Source: Nocardioides sp. zg-DK7169
Lineage (GTDB): Bacteria > Actinomycetota > Actinomycetes > Propionibacteriales > Nocardioidaceae
Reading direction: 5' to 3'
Assembly (NCBI RefSeq): GCF_013155365.1
Contig: NZ_JABJRA010000009.1
Coordinates: 124,001-188,000 of the forward strand
Length of the DNA: 64,000 nt
The first letter of the stretch is position 1. Each line of letters opens with the position of its first letter. The position numbers and the translations under genes are program-made. The notes under the pieces are model-generated. The model was not told where the DNA came from, ran no database searches, and was given only the letters and a program-made list of their open reading frames with translations. Below are positions 25,805 to 34,696 of the stretch, in pieces.

Positions 25805-26328
25805 GCGGGGGCTCCTGAGGTGAGGCCTGGGGTGAGATGGGCGCGGACGCGCGGGCGGGACTCGGCCAGCCACTCGGCGTACGCCGCCGGGTCGTCGTGG
25901 CGCGAGTCGAGGACGTAGAGGCCGCGGACCGGCACCGTCGCCCCGATCTCGCTGAGCACCGGGCGCAGCGTCAGCTCGGGCGCCAGCGCGTGGGCCGGGC
26001 CGGCGCCGAGCATCAGGGGTACGGCGACCCCGCGCATGCTGCCCTCCCCGCTCGCGGCGAAGCGGTCGAGGAACAGCTTGAGCAGGCCGGTGTAGGTGGC
26101 CTTGTACGTCGGGCTGGCCACCACGACCAGCTCGGCGGCGCACACGCCGCGGACCAGCTCGCCGACCTCGGGGTCGGCCCAGTCCAGCAGCCCGGCCCCG
26201 ACCGCCCCGAGGTCGACGACCAGGTCCGGGTCGGTGCCGGCGAGCTCGCGGGCGACGTAGGAGGCCGCGGCGAGGGTGCGGCTCGCCGGCTTGGGGTTGC
26301 CGACGACGACCGCGACGCGGGCGGTCAC
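25801..26328 (-). CDS. ssuE: NADPH-dependent FMN reductase (SsuE/MsuE family)
   Basis: 175 residues from GTG 26328, overlapping the SsuD-like stop as GTGA. Flavodoxin-like fold: VVVGNPKPASRTLAAASYVA at the phosphate loop, VVVASPTYKATYTGLLKLFL and MRGVAVPLMLGAGPAHALAP. The ASPTYKATYTG motif is characteristic of SsuE/MsuE. It provides FMNH2 to an alkanesulfonate monooxygenase, which matches its neighbour. Confidence 0.93.
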   Translation of the reverse strand: MTARVAVVVGNPKPASRTLAAASYVARELAGTDPDLVVDLGAVGAGLLDWADPEVGELVRGVCAAELVVVASPTYKATYTGLLKLFLDRFAASGEGSMRGVAVPLMLGAGPAHALAPELTLRPVLSEIGATVPVRGLYVLDSRHDDPAAYAEWLAESRPRVRAHLTPGLTSGAPA

Positions 26329-27479
26329 GACGCCGCCGTGGCGCCGCCGAACGGCACCGAGGCCGCCCCGGCGACCGGCGGGGCGGGGTGCTCCCACAGG
26401 CCGCGGCGGGCCAGCTCGGGCAGCACGCCCTCGCCGAACCAGTAGGACTCCTCCAGGTGCGGGTAGCCGGAGAGGACGAACTCCTCGATGCCGACCTCGG
26501 CGTACTTCTCGACCAGGTCGGCGATCTCGGTGTGGCTGCCGACCATCGCGGTGCCGGCGCCGCCGCGGACCAGGCCGACGCCCGCCCACAGGTTCGGGTA
26601 GACCTCGAGGCCGTCCTTGCTGCCCTTGTTCAGCTCCAGCATGCGGCGCTGGCCGACCGAGCCGCTGCGCGCGAGCCCGGACTGGATCCGCGCGATCTCG
26701 TCCTCGGAGATCCCGGCGAGCATCCGGTCGGCCTCGGCCCAGGCGGCCTCGGAGGTGTCGCGGGCGATGGTGTGGAGGCGGATGCCGAACTTCACCTCGC
26801 GGCCCTCCGCGGCGGCGAGCTCGCGGATCCAGGCGATCTTCTCGGCGACCGCGGCCGGCGGCTCGCCCCAGGTGAGGTAGACGTCGGCGTACTTCGCGGC
26901 GACGGTGCCGGCCGCGGGCGAGGAACCGCCGAAGTAGACCTGCGGGACCGGGCCGGGGATCTGGGTGAGCACGGCGTCCTCGACGGAGTGGTGCTTGCCG
27001 GTGAAGGTCACCTTCTCCCCCGCCCAGAGCGACTTCACGATGTGCAGGAACTCCCCGGCCGACTCGTAGCGCTCCTCCTTGGTGGAGAAGTCGCCGAACA
27101 TCCGCTGCTCGTGGTCCTCACCGCCGACGACGACGTTGAGCAGCAGCCGGCCGCCGGAGAGGTTCTGGAAGGAGCCGGCCATCTGGGCGGCCAGGAACGG
27201 TGCGACCAGGCCGGGGCGGAACGCGACGAGGAACTTCAGCCGCTCCGAGAGGCTGCTGATCATCGCGGTGGAGACCCACGCGTCCTCGCACCACGCCCCG
27301 GTCGGGGTCAGCGCGGCCTCGAAGCCGAGCTGCTCGGCGCTGCGCGCGATCTGGCCGAGGTACGGCACGCTCGCGGGCCGCCCCGAGGCGGTCGCCGCGA
27401 CGCCGTGCCCGCCGCCGACGATGTTGCGGCCGTCGCCGCCGTTGGTGGGGAGGAACCAGTGGAACTTCAGCTTGCTCAT
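26325..27479 (-). CDS. ssuD: FMNH2-dependent sulfonate monooxygenase (SsuD/LLM class)
   Basis: 384 residues from ATG 27479. A TIM-barrel luciferase-like monooxygenase: KFHWFLPTNGGDGRNIVGGG at the start, FRPGLVAPFLAAQMAGSFQN, GGRLLLNVVVGGEDHEQRMF and PQVYFGGSSPAAGTVAAKYA. These match alkanesulfonate or related sulfone monooxygenases (SsuD/SfnG branch), which cleave C-S bonds to release sulfite. The exact substrate is uncertain because SfnG-type dimethylsulfone enzymes look alike and an SfnB-like gene lies next to it. Confidence 0.9.
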   Translation of the reverse strand: MSKLKFHWFLPTNGGDGRNIVGGGHGVAATASGRPASVPYLGQIARSAEQLGFEAALTPTGAWCEDAWVSTAMISSLSERLKFLVAFRPGLVAPFLAAQMAGSFQNLSGGRLLLNVVVGGEDHEQRMFGDFSTKEERYESAGEFLHIVKSLWAGEKVTFTGKHHSVEDAVLTQIPGPVPQVYFGGSSPAAGTVAAKYADVYLTWGEPPAAVAEKIAWIRELAAAEGREVKFGIRLHTIARDTSEAAWAEADRMLAGISEDEIARIQSGLARSGSVGQRRMLELNKGSKDGLEVYPNLWAGVGLVRGGAGTAMVGSHTEIADLVEKYAEVGIEEFVLSGYPHLEESYWFGEGVLPELARRGLWEHPAPPVAGAASVPFGGATAAS

Positions 27480-27518
27480 CGGTGTGCCTTTCGGGCGTAC
27501 GAGGGGTGCGGTGCCGGC

Positions 27519-28766
27519 TCAGAGCTGGCCGTGGTTGGGGGGCGTGGTGCCGTCGAGGACGTAGCGGCCGAGGTGCTGGACCTTCCAGGCCGCCGGGTCG
27601 TGCAGGGTGTGGGTGCGGGCGTTGCGCCAGTGCCGGTCCAGGTCGAGGCTGCGCAGCGCGGATCGGGTGCCGGCGACCTCGAAGAGCCGGCTGGAGACCT
27701 CGACCGAGGCCGAGGTGGTGGCGGCCCGGGCCGCGGCGACGGCCAGGCTGGCGGCGGCCACCGAGCCCGCGTGCAGGTCGGCGTCGGCGCGGTCGACCGC
27801 CCGCGCGGCCTCGGCCACGAGGGCCTCGGCGGCGCGTACGGCGACCTCCATCTGCCCGAAGGCCTGCACCACGAGCGGGTCGTCGGCGTGCCGCTCGACG
27901 CCGGCGTCGGGGTAGGGCCGGGACTTGGTGGTGACGAACCGGGCGGCCTCCTCGATCGCGGCCCGGGCGATGCCGGCGTCGATCGCGGCGTGCAGGACCT
28001 GGGCGAACGCGCCGTACGTCTGCGGGCCGGTGAAGGTGAGGTGGTACGGCGTGATCCGGTCCTCGCCCACGACCACGCCCTCCAGGCGCACCGAGCCGCT
28101 CGCGGTGGTGCGCTGGCCCAGCCCGTCCCAGTCGTCGACGACCGTGACGCCCGGGGCGTGCCGCTCGACCCAGGCGACGTGCATCGGGCCCTCGACGTCG
28201 AGGTGGGCGAGCACCGGGATCCAGTCGGCGAGCAGCGCCCCGGTCGCGTAGCCCTTGAGCCCGTCGAGGCGCCAGGTGCCCGCGCCGGCCGGGGTGAGGG
28301 TGGTGCGGTAGTCGCGGACGTGCTTGGTGCCGATCTCGGACTGCGCGTTGCCGAACCGCTTGCCGGCGAGCACCTCTCCGAAGAAGAAGCGCTGCTGCGC
28401 GGGCGTGCCCTGGTGGCGCAGCGCGTTGACGTAGGCGAAGTGGCTGTGCGGTATCTGGGCGACGTTGGGATCGCCGGAGGCGATCAGGCGGAACACCTCG
28501 GCGACCACGGCGACCGGCAGGTCGGCGCCGCCGTGCTCGGCCGGGACGGTGATCGCCAGCAGGCCGCTGCGGGCGAGCGCGTCGACCTGCTCGGCGGGCA
28601 GCACCCGCTCGAGGTCGCGCTGCGCAGACCCCTCGGCGAGCTCTGTCGCCAGGGCGGCCGCGACCGTGACGGCCTCCTCGGCACCCAGGACCGGTACGCC
28701 GGACACCCCTCGCCGGAGGGCCGCGTCGTCGCTCGACGTGGGCCCACCCGTGGTGGTGACGCTCAT
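27519..28766 (-). CDS. sfnB: SfnB-like acyl-CoA dehydrogenase-fold flavoprotein (sulfur acquisition oxidoreductase)
   Basis: 415 residues from ATG 28766. ACAD-fold protein of the DszC/SfnB monooxygenase branch: VPAEHGGADLPVAVVAEVFR, PNVAQIPHSHFAYVNALRHQ, GNAQSEIGTKHVRDYRTTL, GLKGYATGALLADWIPVLAH and C-terminal RHWRNARTHTLHDPAAWKVQ. The C-terminal RNARTHTLHDP signature separates these flavin monooxygenases from true acyl-CoA dehydrogenases. It heads the sulfur operon (sfnB-ssuD-ssuE-flavin reductase) and diverges from a LysR gene. Confidence 0.88.
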   Translation of the reverse strand: MSVTTTGGPTSSDDAALRRGVSGVPVLGAEEAVTVAAALATELAEGSAQRDLERVLPAEQVDALARSGLLAITVPAEHGGADLPVAVVAEVFRLIASGDPNVAQIPHSHFAYVNALRHQGTPAQQRFFFGEVLAGKRFGNAQSEIGTKHVRDYRTTLTPAGAGTWRLDGLKGYATGALLADWIPVLAHLDVEGPMHVAWVERHAPGVTVVDDWDGLGQRTTASGSVRLEGVVVGEDRITPYHLTFTGPQTYGAFAQVLHAAIDAGIARAAIEEAARFVTTKSRPYPDAGVERHADDPLVVQAFGQMEVAVRAAEALVAEAARAVDRADADLHAGSVAAASLAVAAARAATTSASVEVSSRLFEVAGTRSALRSLDLDRHWRNARTHTLHDPAAWKVQHLGRYVLDGTTPPNHGQL

Positions 28767-28799
28767 CTGGGACTCCGTTCGGGACAGCGCGGATCTTCT

Positions 28800-28810
28800 T
28801 TGTCCACTAA
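28800..28810. promoter_or_regulatory. Half-operator upstream of sfnB
   Basis: TTGTCCACTAA at 28800-28810 matches 10 of 11 bases of the left arm of the palindrome at 28971-28993. It lies 34-44 nt upstream of the sfnB start, next to a weak minus-strand -35-like TTGCAA (28830-28835). Probably a second binding site for the regulator of the sulfur cassette. Confidence 0.5.
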
Positions 28811-28836
28811 AGCACTAGATATTGAGCAGTTGCAAG

Positions 28837-28899
28837 GCGGGGCCCACGCACCCCCCGCAGATTCGGGCTACCGGGTGGCAGGCAGCGCCTACCACCCGG
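28837..28899 (-). other. Two consecutive hairpins in the sfnB upstream region
   Basis: Hairpin one has arms CCGGGTGGCAGGC (28871-28883) and GCCTACCACCCGG (28887-28899) with a 3-nt loop and one mismatch. Hairpin two pairs GCGGGG (28837-28842) with CCCCGC (28853-28858). If transcription toward sfnB starts upstream of 28899 these form a structured leader; if it starts near 28815 they instead separate the divergent promoters or terminate upstream transcription. Confidence 0.45.
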
Positions 28900-28958
28900 C
28901 TCGCGCACGACAGGACGGCGGGGCGTGACCTACGTGACCGCGGGTCCGAACAGGCGCT

Positions 28959-28993
28959 AGTATGCGCTACTTGTCGACTAAATTAGTAGACAA
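28959..28993 (+). promoter_or_regulatory. LysR-gene promoter with palindromic operator
   Basis: A -10-like TAGTAT (28959-28964) with GTGACC about 18 nt upstream is followed directly by a 23-nt palindrome (28971-28993) with arms TTGTCGACTAA and TTAGTAGACAA separated by one base; 10 of 11 positions pair. The palindrome would cover the transcription start, as expected for autorepression. It lies in the shared control region of the LysR gene and the sfnB operon. Confidence 0.6.
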
Positions 28994-29074
28994 TGGCTGG
29001 CGTCGCCGCCTCAGCGACCCGGACGACAGCAGCAAGGACGACAGGACCGCCCCCGGCGGCCGGACAGGACCCCC

Positions 29075-29983
29075 GTGCGCATCGAGCAGCTCGAGTACAT
29101 CGCCGCCGTCACCCAGTACGGCTCGCTGCGCAAGGCCAGCGAGCGCCTGCACATCTCCCAGCCCGCCCTGAGCGAGGCGGTGAGCAAGCTCGAGCGCGAG
29201 CTCGGCGTGACGCTGCTGGACCGGCGCCGTTCGGGGGCCCGGATCAGCCGCCAGGGCCGCGACCTGCTGCAGAACATGGTCGAGGTGCTGGAGGCCGTCA
29301 GCCGGCTGCGTACCGCCGCCGGGGACCAGACCGCCAGCAGCCGGCTGATCCGGCTCGGCACGGTGAACGCCGCGACCTCGACGGTGATGCTGCCCGCGGT
29401 GCGCCGCTTCCACGACACCCATCCGGGCTCGCACGTGGAGATCCTGACCATGCAGCAGGCCGACATCCACGTCGCGCTGGTCGAGGGCTCCCTCGACCTG
29501 GGGCTGGTCAACCTGCTCGGCGGCGACGACGTCGCGCCGGACCTGGTGAGCACCGACCTGCTGCACGGGCGCCCGGTCGCGGTCCTGCCGGCCGGCCACC
29601 CGCTCGCGGCGTACGACGAGGTGACGGCCGATCAGCTGCGCGCAGAGCGGGTGATCACGATGCGCGCCGGCTACCTGATGCACCGCTTCGCGCACCGGCT
29701 CTTCGGGAGCGACATGCCGGCGTCGTGCCACAGCACCGACGGCGCGGAGATGGGCAAGGTGATGGTCGCCGACGGTCTCGGGGTGACGCTGCTGCCCGAC
29801 TACAGCGTCGTGGGCGACCCGATGGAGCGCGCCGGGCTGATCACGACCCGCCCCATCGCGGGCGACCACACCGGCATCACGCTGGTGGTGCAGCAGCGCG
29901 CCGGCGGGCACGTGCCCCGGGCGGTGCGCGACCTGCACGAGGCGTTCCTCGCGCAGGCCGGCACCCGCGCGGCTAGCGCGTGA
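29075..29983 (+). CDS. LysR-family transcriptional regulator
   Basis: 302 residues from GTG 29075. Winged-HTH at the N-terminus: [61 protein letters not shown] periplasmic-binding-like effector domain follows ([57 protein letters not shown]). Its position, divergent from the sulfonate operon, suggests it senses sulfur status, as CysB/Cbl do, though the effector is unknown. Its 3' end overlaps the convergent hemE by 11 nt. Confidence 0.9.
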   Translation: MRIEQLEYIAAVTQYGSLRKASERLHISQPALSEAVSKLERELGVTLLDRRRSGARISRQGRDLLQNMVEVLEAVSRLRTAAGDQTASSRLIRLGTVNAATSTVMLPAVRRFHDTHPGSHVEILTMQQADIHVALVEGSLDLGLVNLLGGDDVAPDLVSTDLLHGRPVAVLPAGHPLAAYDEVTADQLRAERVITMRAGYLMHRFAHRLFGSDMPASCHSTDGAEMGKVMVADGLGVTLLPDYSVVGDPMERAGLITTRPIAGDHTGITLVVQQRAGGHVPRAVRDLHEAFLAQAGTRAASA

Positions 29984-31073
29984 GGTCGTAGGACTGCACG
30001 AACTCCGTGAGCCGGGCGAGCTGGTCGGGGTCGGTCGAGGGGATCACGCCGTGGCCGAGGTTGAAGATGTGCCCGCGCGCGGCGCGGCCGGCCTCGATGA
30101 CCTGCGCCGCCCGCGCGGTCATCACGTCGGTCGGGGCGAAGACCAGCGTCGGGTCGAGGTTGCCCTGCACGCCCCGGTCGCCGACGAGCGGGATCGCGCG
30201 GTCCAGCGGGGTCCGCCAGTCGACCCCGACCACGTCGGCGCCGGCCTCGCCCATCAGGTCGAGCAGGTTCGCGGTCCCGACGCCGAAGTGGATGCGGGGC
30301 ACGCCGAGCTCGCCCGCGTCGGCGAGCACCGTGGCGGAGTGCGGCATCACGTGCTCGCGGTAGTCGTCGGGGGTCAGCGCGCCGGCCCAGGAGTCGAAGA
30401 GCTGCACCGCGGAGGCGCCGGCCTCCACCTGCACCCGCAGGTACGCCGCGGCGATGCGGGAGATCTTGCGCATCAGCGCGTCCCACACGTCCGGGGCGCC
30501 GAACATCATCGCCTTGGTGCGGGCGTGCTCCTTGGAGGGACCGCCCTCGACCAGGTAGGACGCCACCGTGAACGGCGCGCCGGCGAAGCCGATCAGCGGG
30601 GTGCCGCCGAGCTGGGAGACCAGGCCGCGCACCGCCTCGGTGATGAACGGGACGTGCTCGGGGGTGAGGTCCGGGATCGCCTCGACGTCGGCCATCGTGC
30701 GCACCGGCGAGGCCACGACCGGCCCGACGCCGGGCACGATGTCGAGGTCGACGCCGACCGCCTTGAGCGGGAGCACGATGTCGGAGAAGAAGATCGCCGC
30801 GTCCACGCCGTACCGGCGCACGGGCTGGAGGGTGATCTCGACGACCAGCTCGGGGTCCATGCAGGACTCGAGCATGCCGACGCCCTCGCGGACCCGCAGG
30901 TACTCCGGCAGCGAGCGACCGGCCTGGCGCATGAACCAGACCGGGGTGTGCGGCACGGCCTCGCCGCGGGCGGCCTTGAGGAAGGCGCTGTCGGCCAGGG
31001 CCGGCGACGGCGTCGAGGAGGGGGCCGAGGCGGCGTCGGCGGGGACGGAGGCGGGGGTCGGACGCTGGCTCAC
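29973..31073 (-). CDS. hemE: Uroporphyrinogen decarboxylase
   Basis: 366 residues from GTG 31073. It converts uroporphyrinogen III to coproporphyrinogen III in heme synthesis. Signatures are [34 protein letters not shown] (catalytic Asp), [19 protein letters not shown] and [21 protein letters not shown] low-complexity Ala/Pro/Ser stretch precedes the conserved domain. In this window it is separated from hemY-hemQ by a five-gene sulfur cassette. Confidence 0.96.
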   Translation of the reverse strand: MSQRPTPASVPADAASAPSSTPSPALADSAFLKAARGEAVPHTPVWFMRQAGRSLPEYLRVREGVGMLESCMDPELVVEITLQPVRRYGVDAAIFFSDIVLPLKAVGVDLDIVPGVGPVVASPVRTMADVEAIPDLTPEHVPFITEAVRGLVSQLGGTPLIGFAGAPFTVASYLVEGGPSKEHARTKAMMFGAPDVWDALMRKISRIAAAYLRVQVEAGASAVQLFDSWAGALTPDDYREHVMPHSATVLADAGELGVPRIHFGVGTANLLDLMGEAGADVVGVDWRTPLDRAIPLVGDRGVQGNLDPTLVFAPTDVMTARAAQVIEAGRAARGHIFNLGHGVIPSTDPDQLARLTEFVQSYDLTR

Positions 31074-31142
31074 CCCACAAGCGTCCCACCCGCCCGGCGT
31101 GTTCGCACATCGGTTCGACGCCCCCGGACCTACGCTGGACCC

Positions 31143-31778
31143 ATGGTCGCGCGTCAGGAGACGCACCCTGGCCCGGGTGCGTCCAGTCCCCCCGAGTTCC
31201 GGGAGGCCGTCGCCAGCATGCACCGCGCCCGGCTGCGCCCCGAGGTCCTCTGCGAGGAGATGCCCGCGCCGCAGCGGATCGCGCCGTACTCCTCCGCGCT
31301 CTCCGCCGACGTCACCGTCGACGACATCGACCTGGGCAGCGGGCGGCTGATCCTGCTGCACGACCCGGCCGGCAACGACGCCTGGGACGGCACCTTCCGC
31401 TGCGTGGCCTACGCGCGCGCCGAGATCGACAGCGACCTGAGCACCGACCAGCTGATCGCCGAGGTCGGCTGGTCGTGGCTGACCGACGCGCTGGAGGCCC
31501 ACGGCGCGGCGTACACCGCCATCTCCGGCACCGTCACCACCGTCTCCACCGCGAGCTTCGGCAGCATGGCCGACGAGGACGGCACCGCCCAGCTCGAGGT
31601 CCGCGCGTCGTGGACCCCGCTCGGCGCCGACGAGACCGTCCCCGGCCAGGGCCCCGACCTCGCCCCCCACGTCGAGGCGTGGGGCGAGCTGATGTGCACC
31701 GCCGTCGGGCTGCCCCCCGTCCCCGAGGGCGTCACCGCCATGCCGAGCCGACGGGGCCAGCGAGGCGCAGCGCACTGA
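31143..31778 (+). CDS. DUF3000 family protein
   Basis: 211 residues from ATG 31143, seven nt after TACGCT (31131-31136), probably leaderless. Characteristic blocks are [53 protein letters not shown] and [23 protein letters not shown]3000 is an actinobacterial family of unknown function, regularly next to hemE and an RNase D-like gene, which is the arrangement here. Its stop overlaps the next start by one base. Confidence 0.9.
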   Translation: MVARQETHPGPGASSPPEFREAVASMHRARLRPEVLCEEMPAPQRIAPYSSALSADVTVDDIDLGSGRLILLHDPAGNDAWDGTFRCVAYARAEIDSDLSTDQLIAEVGWSWLTDALEAHGAAYTAISGTVTTVSTASFGSMADEDGTAQLEVRASWTPLGADETVPGQGPDLAPHVEAWGELMCTAVGLPPVPEGVTAMPSRRGQRGAAH

Positions 31779-33103
31779 TGCCCACGTCCGACACCACCCC
31801 CGTCGACGAGATCCCCGACCCGCCGGCCGACGAGACACCGCCCGCGCCGATGCTGGTGCTGCGAGACGGCCTGCCGCCGATCATCGAGACCGACGCCGCG
31901 CTGCTGGACTACGCCGAGCGGCTGCGCGAGGGCTCCGGCCCGATCGCGATCGACGCCGAGCGCGCCTCCGGCTACCGCTACTCCAACCGCGCCTACCTCG
32001 TGCAGCTGCGGCGCGAGGGCTCCGGCACCGCGCTGGTCGACCCGATCGCACTCTCCACCCTGGCCCCGCTCGCCGAGGCGCTGGACGGCCCCGAGTGGAT
32101 CCTGCACGCCGCCACCCAGGACCTCCCCTGCCTCGCCGAGATCGGGCTGCGGCCCGCGGCGCTCTTCGACACCGAGCTCGCCGGGCGCCTTCTCGGCCAC
32201 CCGCGCGTCGGCCTCGCCACCCTGGTCGAGACGGTCCTCGGACGGCGGATGAAGAAGGAGCACTCGGCCGTCGACTGGTCCACCCGTCCGCTCCCCCAGC
32301 CGTGGTTGGAGTACGCCGCCCTCGACGTCGAGGTCCTCGTCGAGCTGCGCGACGCACTGGCCGCCGAGCTCGAGGAGAGTGGCAAGGCGGAGTGGGCACG
32401 CCAGGAGTTCGAGGCGCTGCTGAGCTTCGAGCAGACCCCGCGCGCGGAGGCCTGGCGCCGGGTCTCCGGCCTGCACCGGGTCCGCGGGCGCCGGGCGCTC
32501 GGCGCCGCGAAGGCGCTGTGGGAGACCCGCGACGACATCGCGCGCCAGCGCGACGTGACGCCTGGCCGCATCATCCCCGACGCCGCCCTCGTCGCGGCCG
32601 CCCAGGCGATGCCGACCGACCGGGCCGCGCTGCTGAACACCAAGGGCTTCCACGGCCGGGGCGCGGAGCGCTACTCGGTGCGCTGGATCGCCGCGATCCG
32701 CGAGGTCGCCGCCCTCCCCGAGAGCGAGCTCCCCTCCCGCGCGCCCCGCGGCGACGGCCCGCCGACGCCGCGCGCCTGGGCCGACCGCGACCCGGTCGCC
32801 GCGCGCCGCCTCGCCATCGCCCGCGAGGCGATGACCCAGCTCGCCGAGACCCACCACATGCCGGTCGAGAACCTGCTCACCCCCGACTACCTGCGCCGCA
32901 CCCTGTGGACGCCGCCGGAGACCCGGGACCCCGCCGACCTCGCCCGCGAGGTCACCCAGGCGCTGCTCGACCTCGGCGCACGCCCGTGGCAGACCGACCT
33001 CACCGGACCCGTCATCACCGACGCCATCCTGCGCGCCGACGTCGAGCCGGACCCCGACACCGCCACCGAACCAGGCACCGAACCAGGCACCGAGCAGGCG
33101 TAG
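31778..33103 (+). CDS. RNase D-like 3'-5' exoribonuclease with HRDC domain
   Basis: 441 residues from ATG 31778, sharing one base with the DUF3000 stop (TGATG). DEDD exonuclease motifs: [20 protein letters not shown] (Exo I, DxE), [15 protein letters not shown] (Exo II) and [12 protein letters not shown] (Exo III, Y...D). An HRDC region follows (about 225-305) and a second helical HRDC-like part to about 420. The C-terminus ends in short GTEP repeats. It probably trims structured RNA. The last 217 nt are overlapped on the other strand by the HNH/13E12 frame. Confidence 0.9.
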   Translation: MPTSDTTPVDEIPDPPADETPPAPMLVLRDGLPPIIETDAALLDYAERLREGSGPIAIDAERASGYRYSNRAYLVQLRREGSGTALVDPIALSTLAPLAEALDGPEWILHAATQDLPCLAEIGLRPAALFDTELAGRLLGHPRVGLATLVETVLGRRMKKEHSAVDWSTRPLPQPWLEYAALDVEVLVELRDALAAELEESGKAEWARQEFEALLSFEQTPRAEAWRRVSGLHRVRGRRALGAAKALWETRDDIARQRDVTPGRIIPDAALVAAAQAMPTDRAALLNTKGFHGRGAERYSVRWIAAIREVAALPESELPSRAPRGDGPPTPRAWADRDPVAARRLAIAREAMTQLAETHHMPVENLLTPDYLRRTLWTPPETRDPADLAREVTQALLDLGARPWQTDLTGPVITDAILRADVEPDPDTATEPGTEPGTEQA

Positions 33104-34569
33104 GCCCCGCCCGGCCACCCGTTGGTCGATCGCAGATCTCGTTGGTCGCCGCGCGCCGTTGGTCGAGCCTGTCGAACCCCCTTGGCCGAGCGTCGCTCCA
33201 GCACAGCGGGCTGCCCCGACAGCGTGGCGCTGGCGGGGTCTGGACCTTCCATGAGCAGGCGGAGCTCTTCTACGCGTCGGGTGGTGCGCGGTGAGGAGAC
33301 GGGTGGCGCCTTGGTCCTTGGCACGAGGTGCAGCCCGTGCGGGGACCGCCAGAGGTAGGTCGCCGGGTCGGTCTGCTCGTAGGTCCAGCCGGTATGGGTC
33401 TTGGCCCGGTGGTGTCTCCGACACAGCGGCGCAAGGTTGCAGCTGCACGTCGGCCCGCCGTCGCCGTGGGGGACGACGTGGTCGATGTCGCAGCGCCGCG
33501 CGGGGCGTTCGCACCACGGGAAGGCACACGTCGGTTGGCTCAGACGGGTCTGCTCGGCGAGTCGGTCCGGGATCGCGTCGGCGGAGGCGTGGTGGTGGGC
33601 GTCAAGATCGATGACCGGCTTGATCACGACCTGCGCGTCACCGCTGCACCACTCACGGACCTGCTCGGTCGACACGACCGACCGGGTCTCCTCGACGTGC
33701 GCGACACCGGTCTCCTCGCGGCTGATGGCCGCGTCGGAGAGGTGGACGTGGATGACCACCTGCCGCGGCTTCGCCACCGACGCGGCGCCGTCGCGGGTCT
33801 CGCCACGCAGGTCGAGGGTGAGCTGACGTCGAGCGAGCTCACCGGCCGCCATCGACCGGCGTACGTCGAGCGACTCGCCAGAGCCGAGGGCGGCGAGCTC
33901 CTCGGCGCCGTGGCGGATCGCGATGTCGAGGTCGAGGGCGTCGGCGAGGTCGAGCTCCCCCTCCACGCGGACCGCTCCCTCATAGGTCGCCTTGTCGGTG
34001 TGCACGTCGAAGCAGCGACGGTCGGCGGCCTCGCGGCGCTGCTTCTCGGCACGCTCGGGGTCGAAGGTCGCCCTCGCGTGGTCCACGAGCCGCTCGATCG
34101 CCGCCCACCCGACATGGCCGACGACAGCCGCGAGCTGGCGGTCGACGAAGTCGGCGCCGTCCGGCGGAAGCGACGTCGTCAGCTGCGCCAACCTCTTGGC
34201 CTTCCAGGCCGGGACCTCACCCGCCCGGGCCAGCGCCCAGGTCCGCGGCAGCCGGTGCGCCAGCTCGAGCGCACAGCCGATCAGCGCCCGCGCGGAGTCG
34301 GTCGACATGCCCAGCGCGGCACCCAGCTCCATCGGCGCGAACTCGGCGACCAGCGGCGCACCTTCGCCGGCGAGCGGGACCGCGACCTCGGCGAAGATCA
34401 GCCCGTGGGCCGGGCCGGTCGAGACGGTCTCCTCGGGATGCATGGCCGCCCATGCCAGAGCCCCTTCGCGGATCTCGACCTCCGCCTGCTGCACCTCAGC
34501 CCGCCGCTGCTGCACGAACGCCAGCACGGCGGCTGGGGTGTCGCAGTCGGGGAGATCCGGAGAGGCCAT
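32887..34569 (-). CDS. HNH endonuclease of the DUF222/13E12 repeat family, 3' end probably run-on
   Basis: 560 residues from ATG 34569; TAGGCT just upstream suggests a leaderless start. The DUF222 domain spans about 20-330 (LAHRLPRTWALARAGEVPAW, EKQRREAADRRCFDVHTDKA). The HNH domain is intact near 350-405: CAFPWCERPARRCDIDHVVP, then GPTCSCNLAPLCRRHHRAKT. The family is abundant and repeated in actinobacterial genomes; its biological role is unclear. After about residue 455 the composition changes: the frame passes through a GTTGGTCG repeat and then antisense to the RNase D gene for 217 nt, so the natural C-terminus is likely shorter. Confidence 0.85.
   Translation of the reverse strand: MASPDLPDCDTPAAVLAFVQQRRAEVQQAEVEIREGALAWAAMHPEETVSTGPAHGLIFAEVAVPLAGEGAPLVAEFAPMELGAALGMSTDSARALIGCALELAHRLPRTWALARAGEVPAWKAKRLAQLTTSLPPDGADFVDRQLAAVVGHVGWAAIERLVDHARATFDPERAEKQRREAADRRCFDVHTDKATYEGAVRVEGELDLADALDLDIAIRHGAEELAALGSGESLDVRRSMAAGELARRQLTLDLRGETRDGAASVAKPRQVVIHVHLSDAAISREETGVAHVEETRSVVSTEQVREWCSGDAQVVIKPVIDLDAHHHASADAIPDRLAEQTRLSQPTCAFPWCERPARRCDIDHVVPHGDGGPTCSCNLAPLCRRHHRAKTHTGWTYEQTDPATYLWRSPHGLHLVPRTKAPPVSSPRTTRRVEELRLLMEGPDPASATLSGQPAVLERRSAKGVRQARPTARGDQRDLRSTNGWPGGAYACSVPGSVPGSVAVSGSGSTSARRMASVMTGPVRSVCHGRAPRSSSAWVTSRARSAGSRVSGGVHRVRRR
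33121..33190. repeat. GTTGGTCG-type intergenic repeat
   Basis: Three GTTGGTCG copies at 33121, 33141 and 33158, the last extended as GTTGGTCGAGCCTGTCGAAC, followed by a diverged TTGGCCGAGC. From general knowledge, related dispersed repeats are frequent at gene ends in Nocardioides-like genomes. The element lies just past the RNase D gene stop and inside the run-on part of the HNH frame. Confidence 0.65.
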
Positions 34570-34696
34570 GCCTCAGCCTACTCGAACGCATGTTCGAAGA
34601 CAGGAAGTTTCCCCAGGCTCTCCGAGGTCTTGCCAAGCTCGACCGACGGACGCCCTCCCCCAGCCCGTGACGATGCGGCGGACGAGGGCGGGCCGC

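Noticed and set aside
28767..28960. SAM or cobalamin riboswitch in the sulfur operon leader
   Set aside because: The two hairpins lack the conserved junction sequences of those riboswitches that I can recognise.
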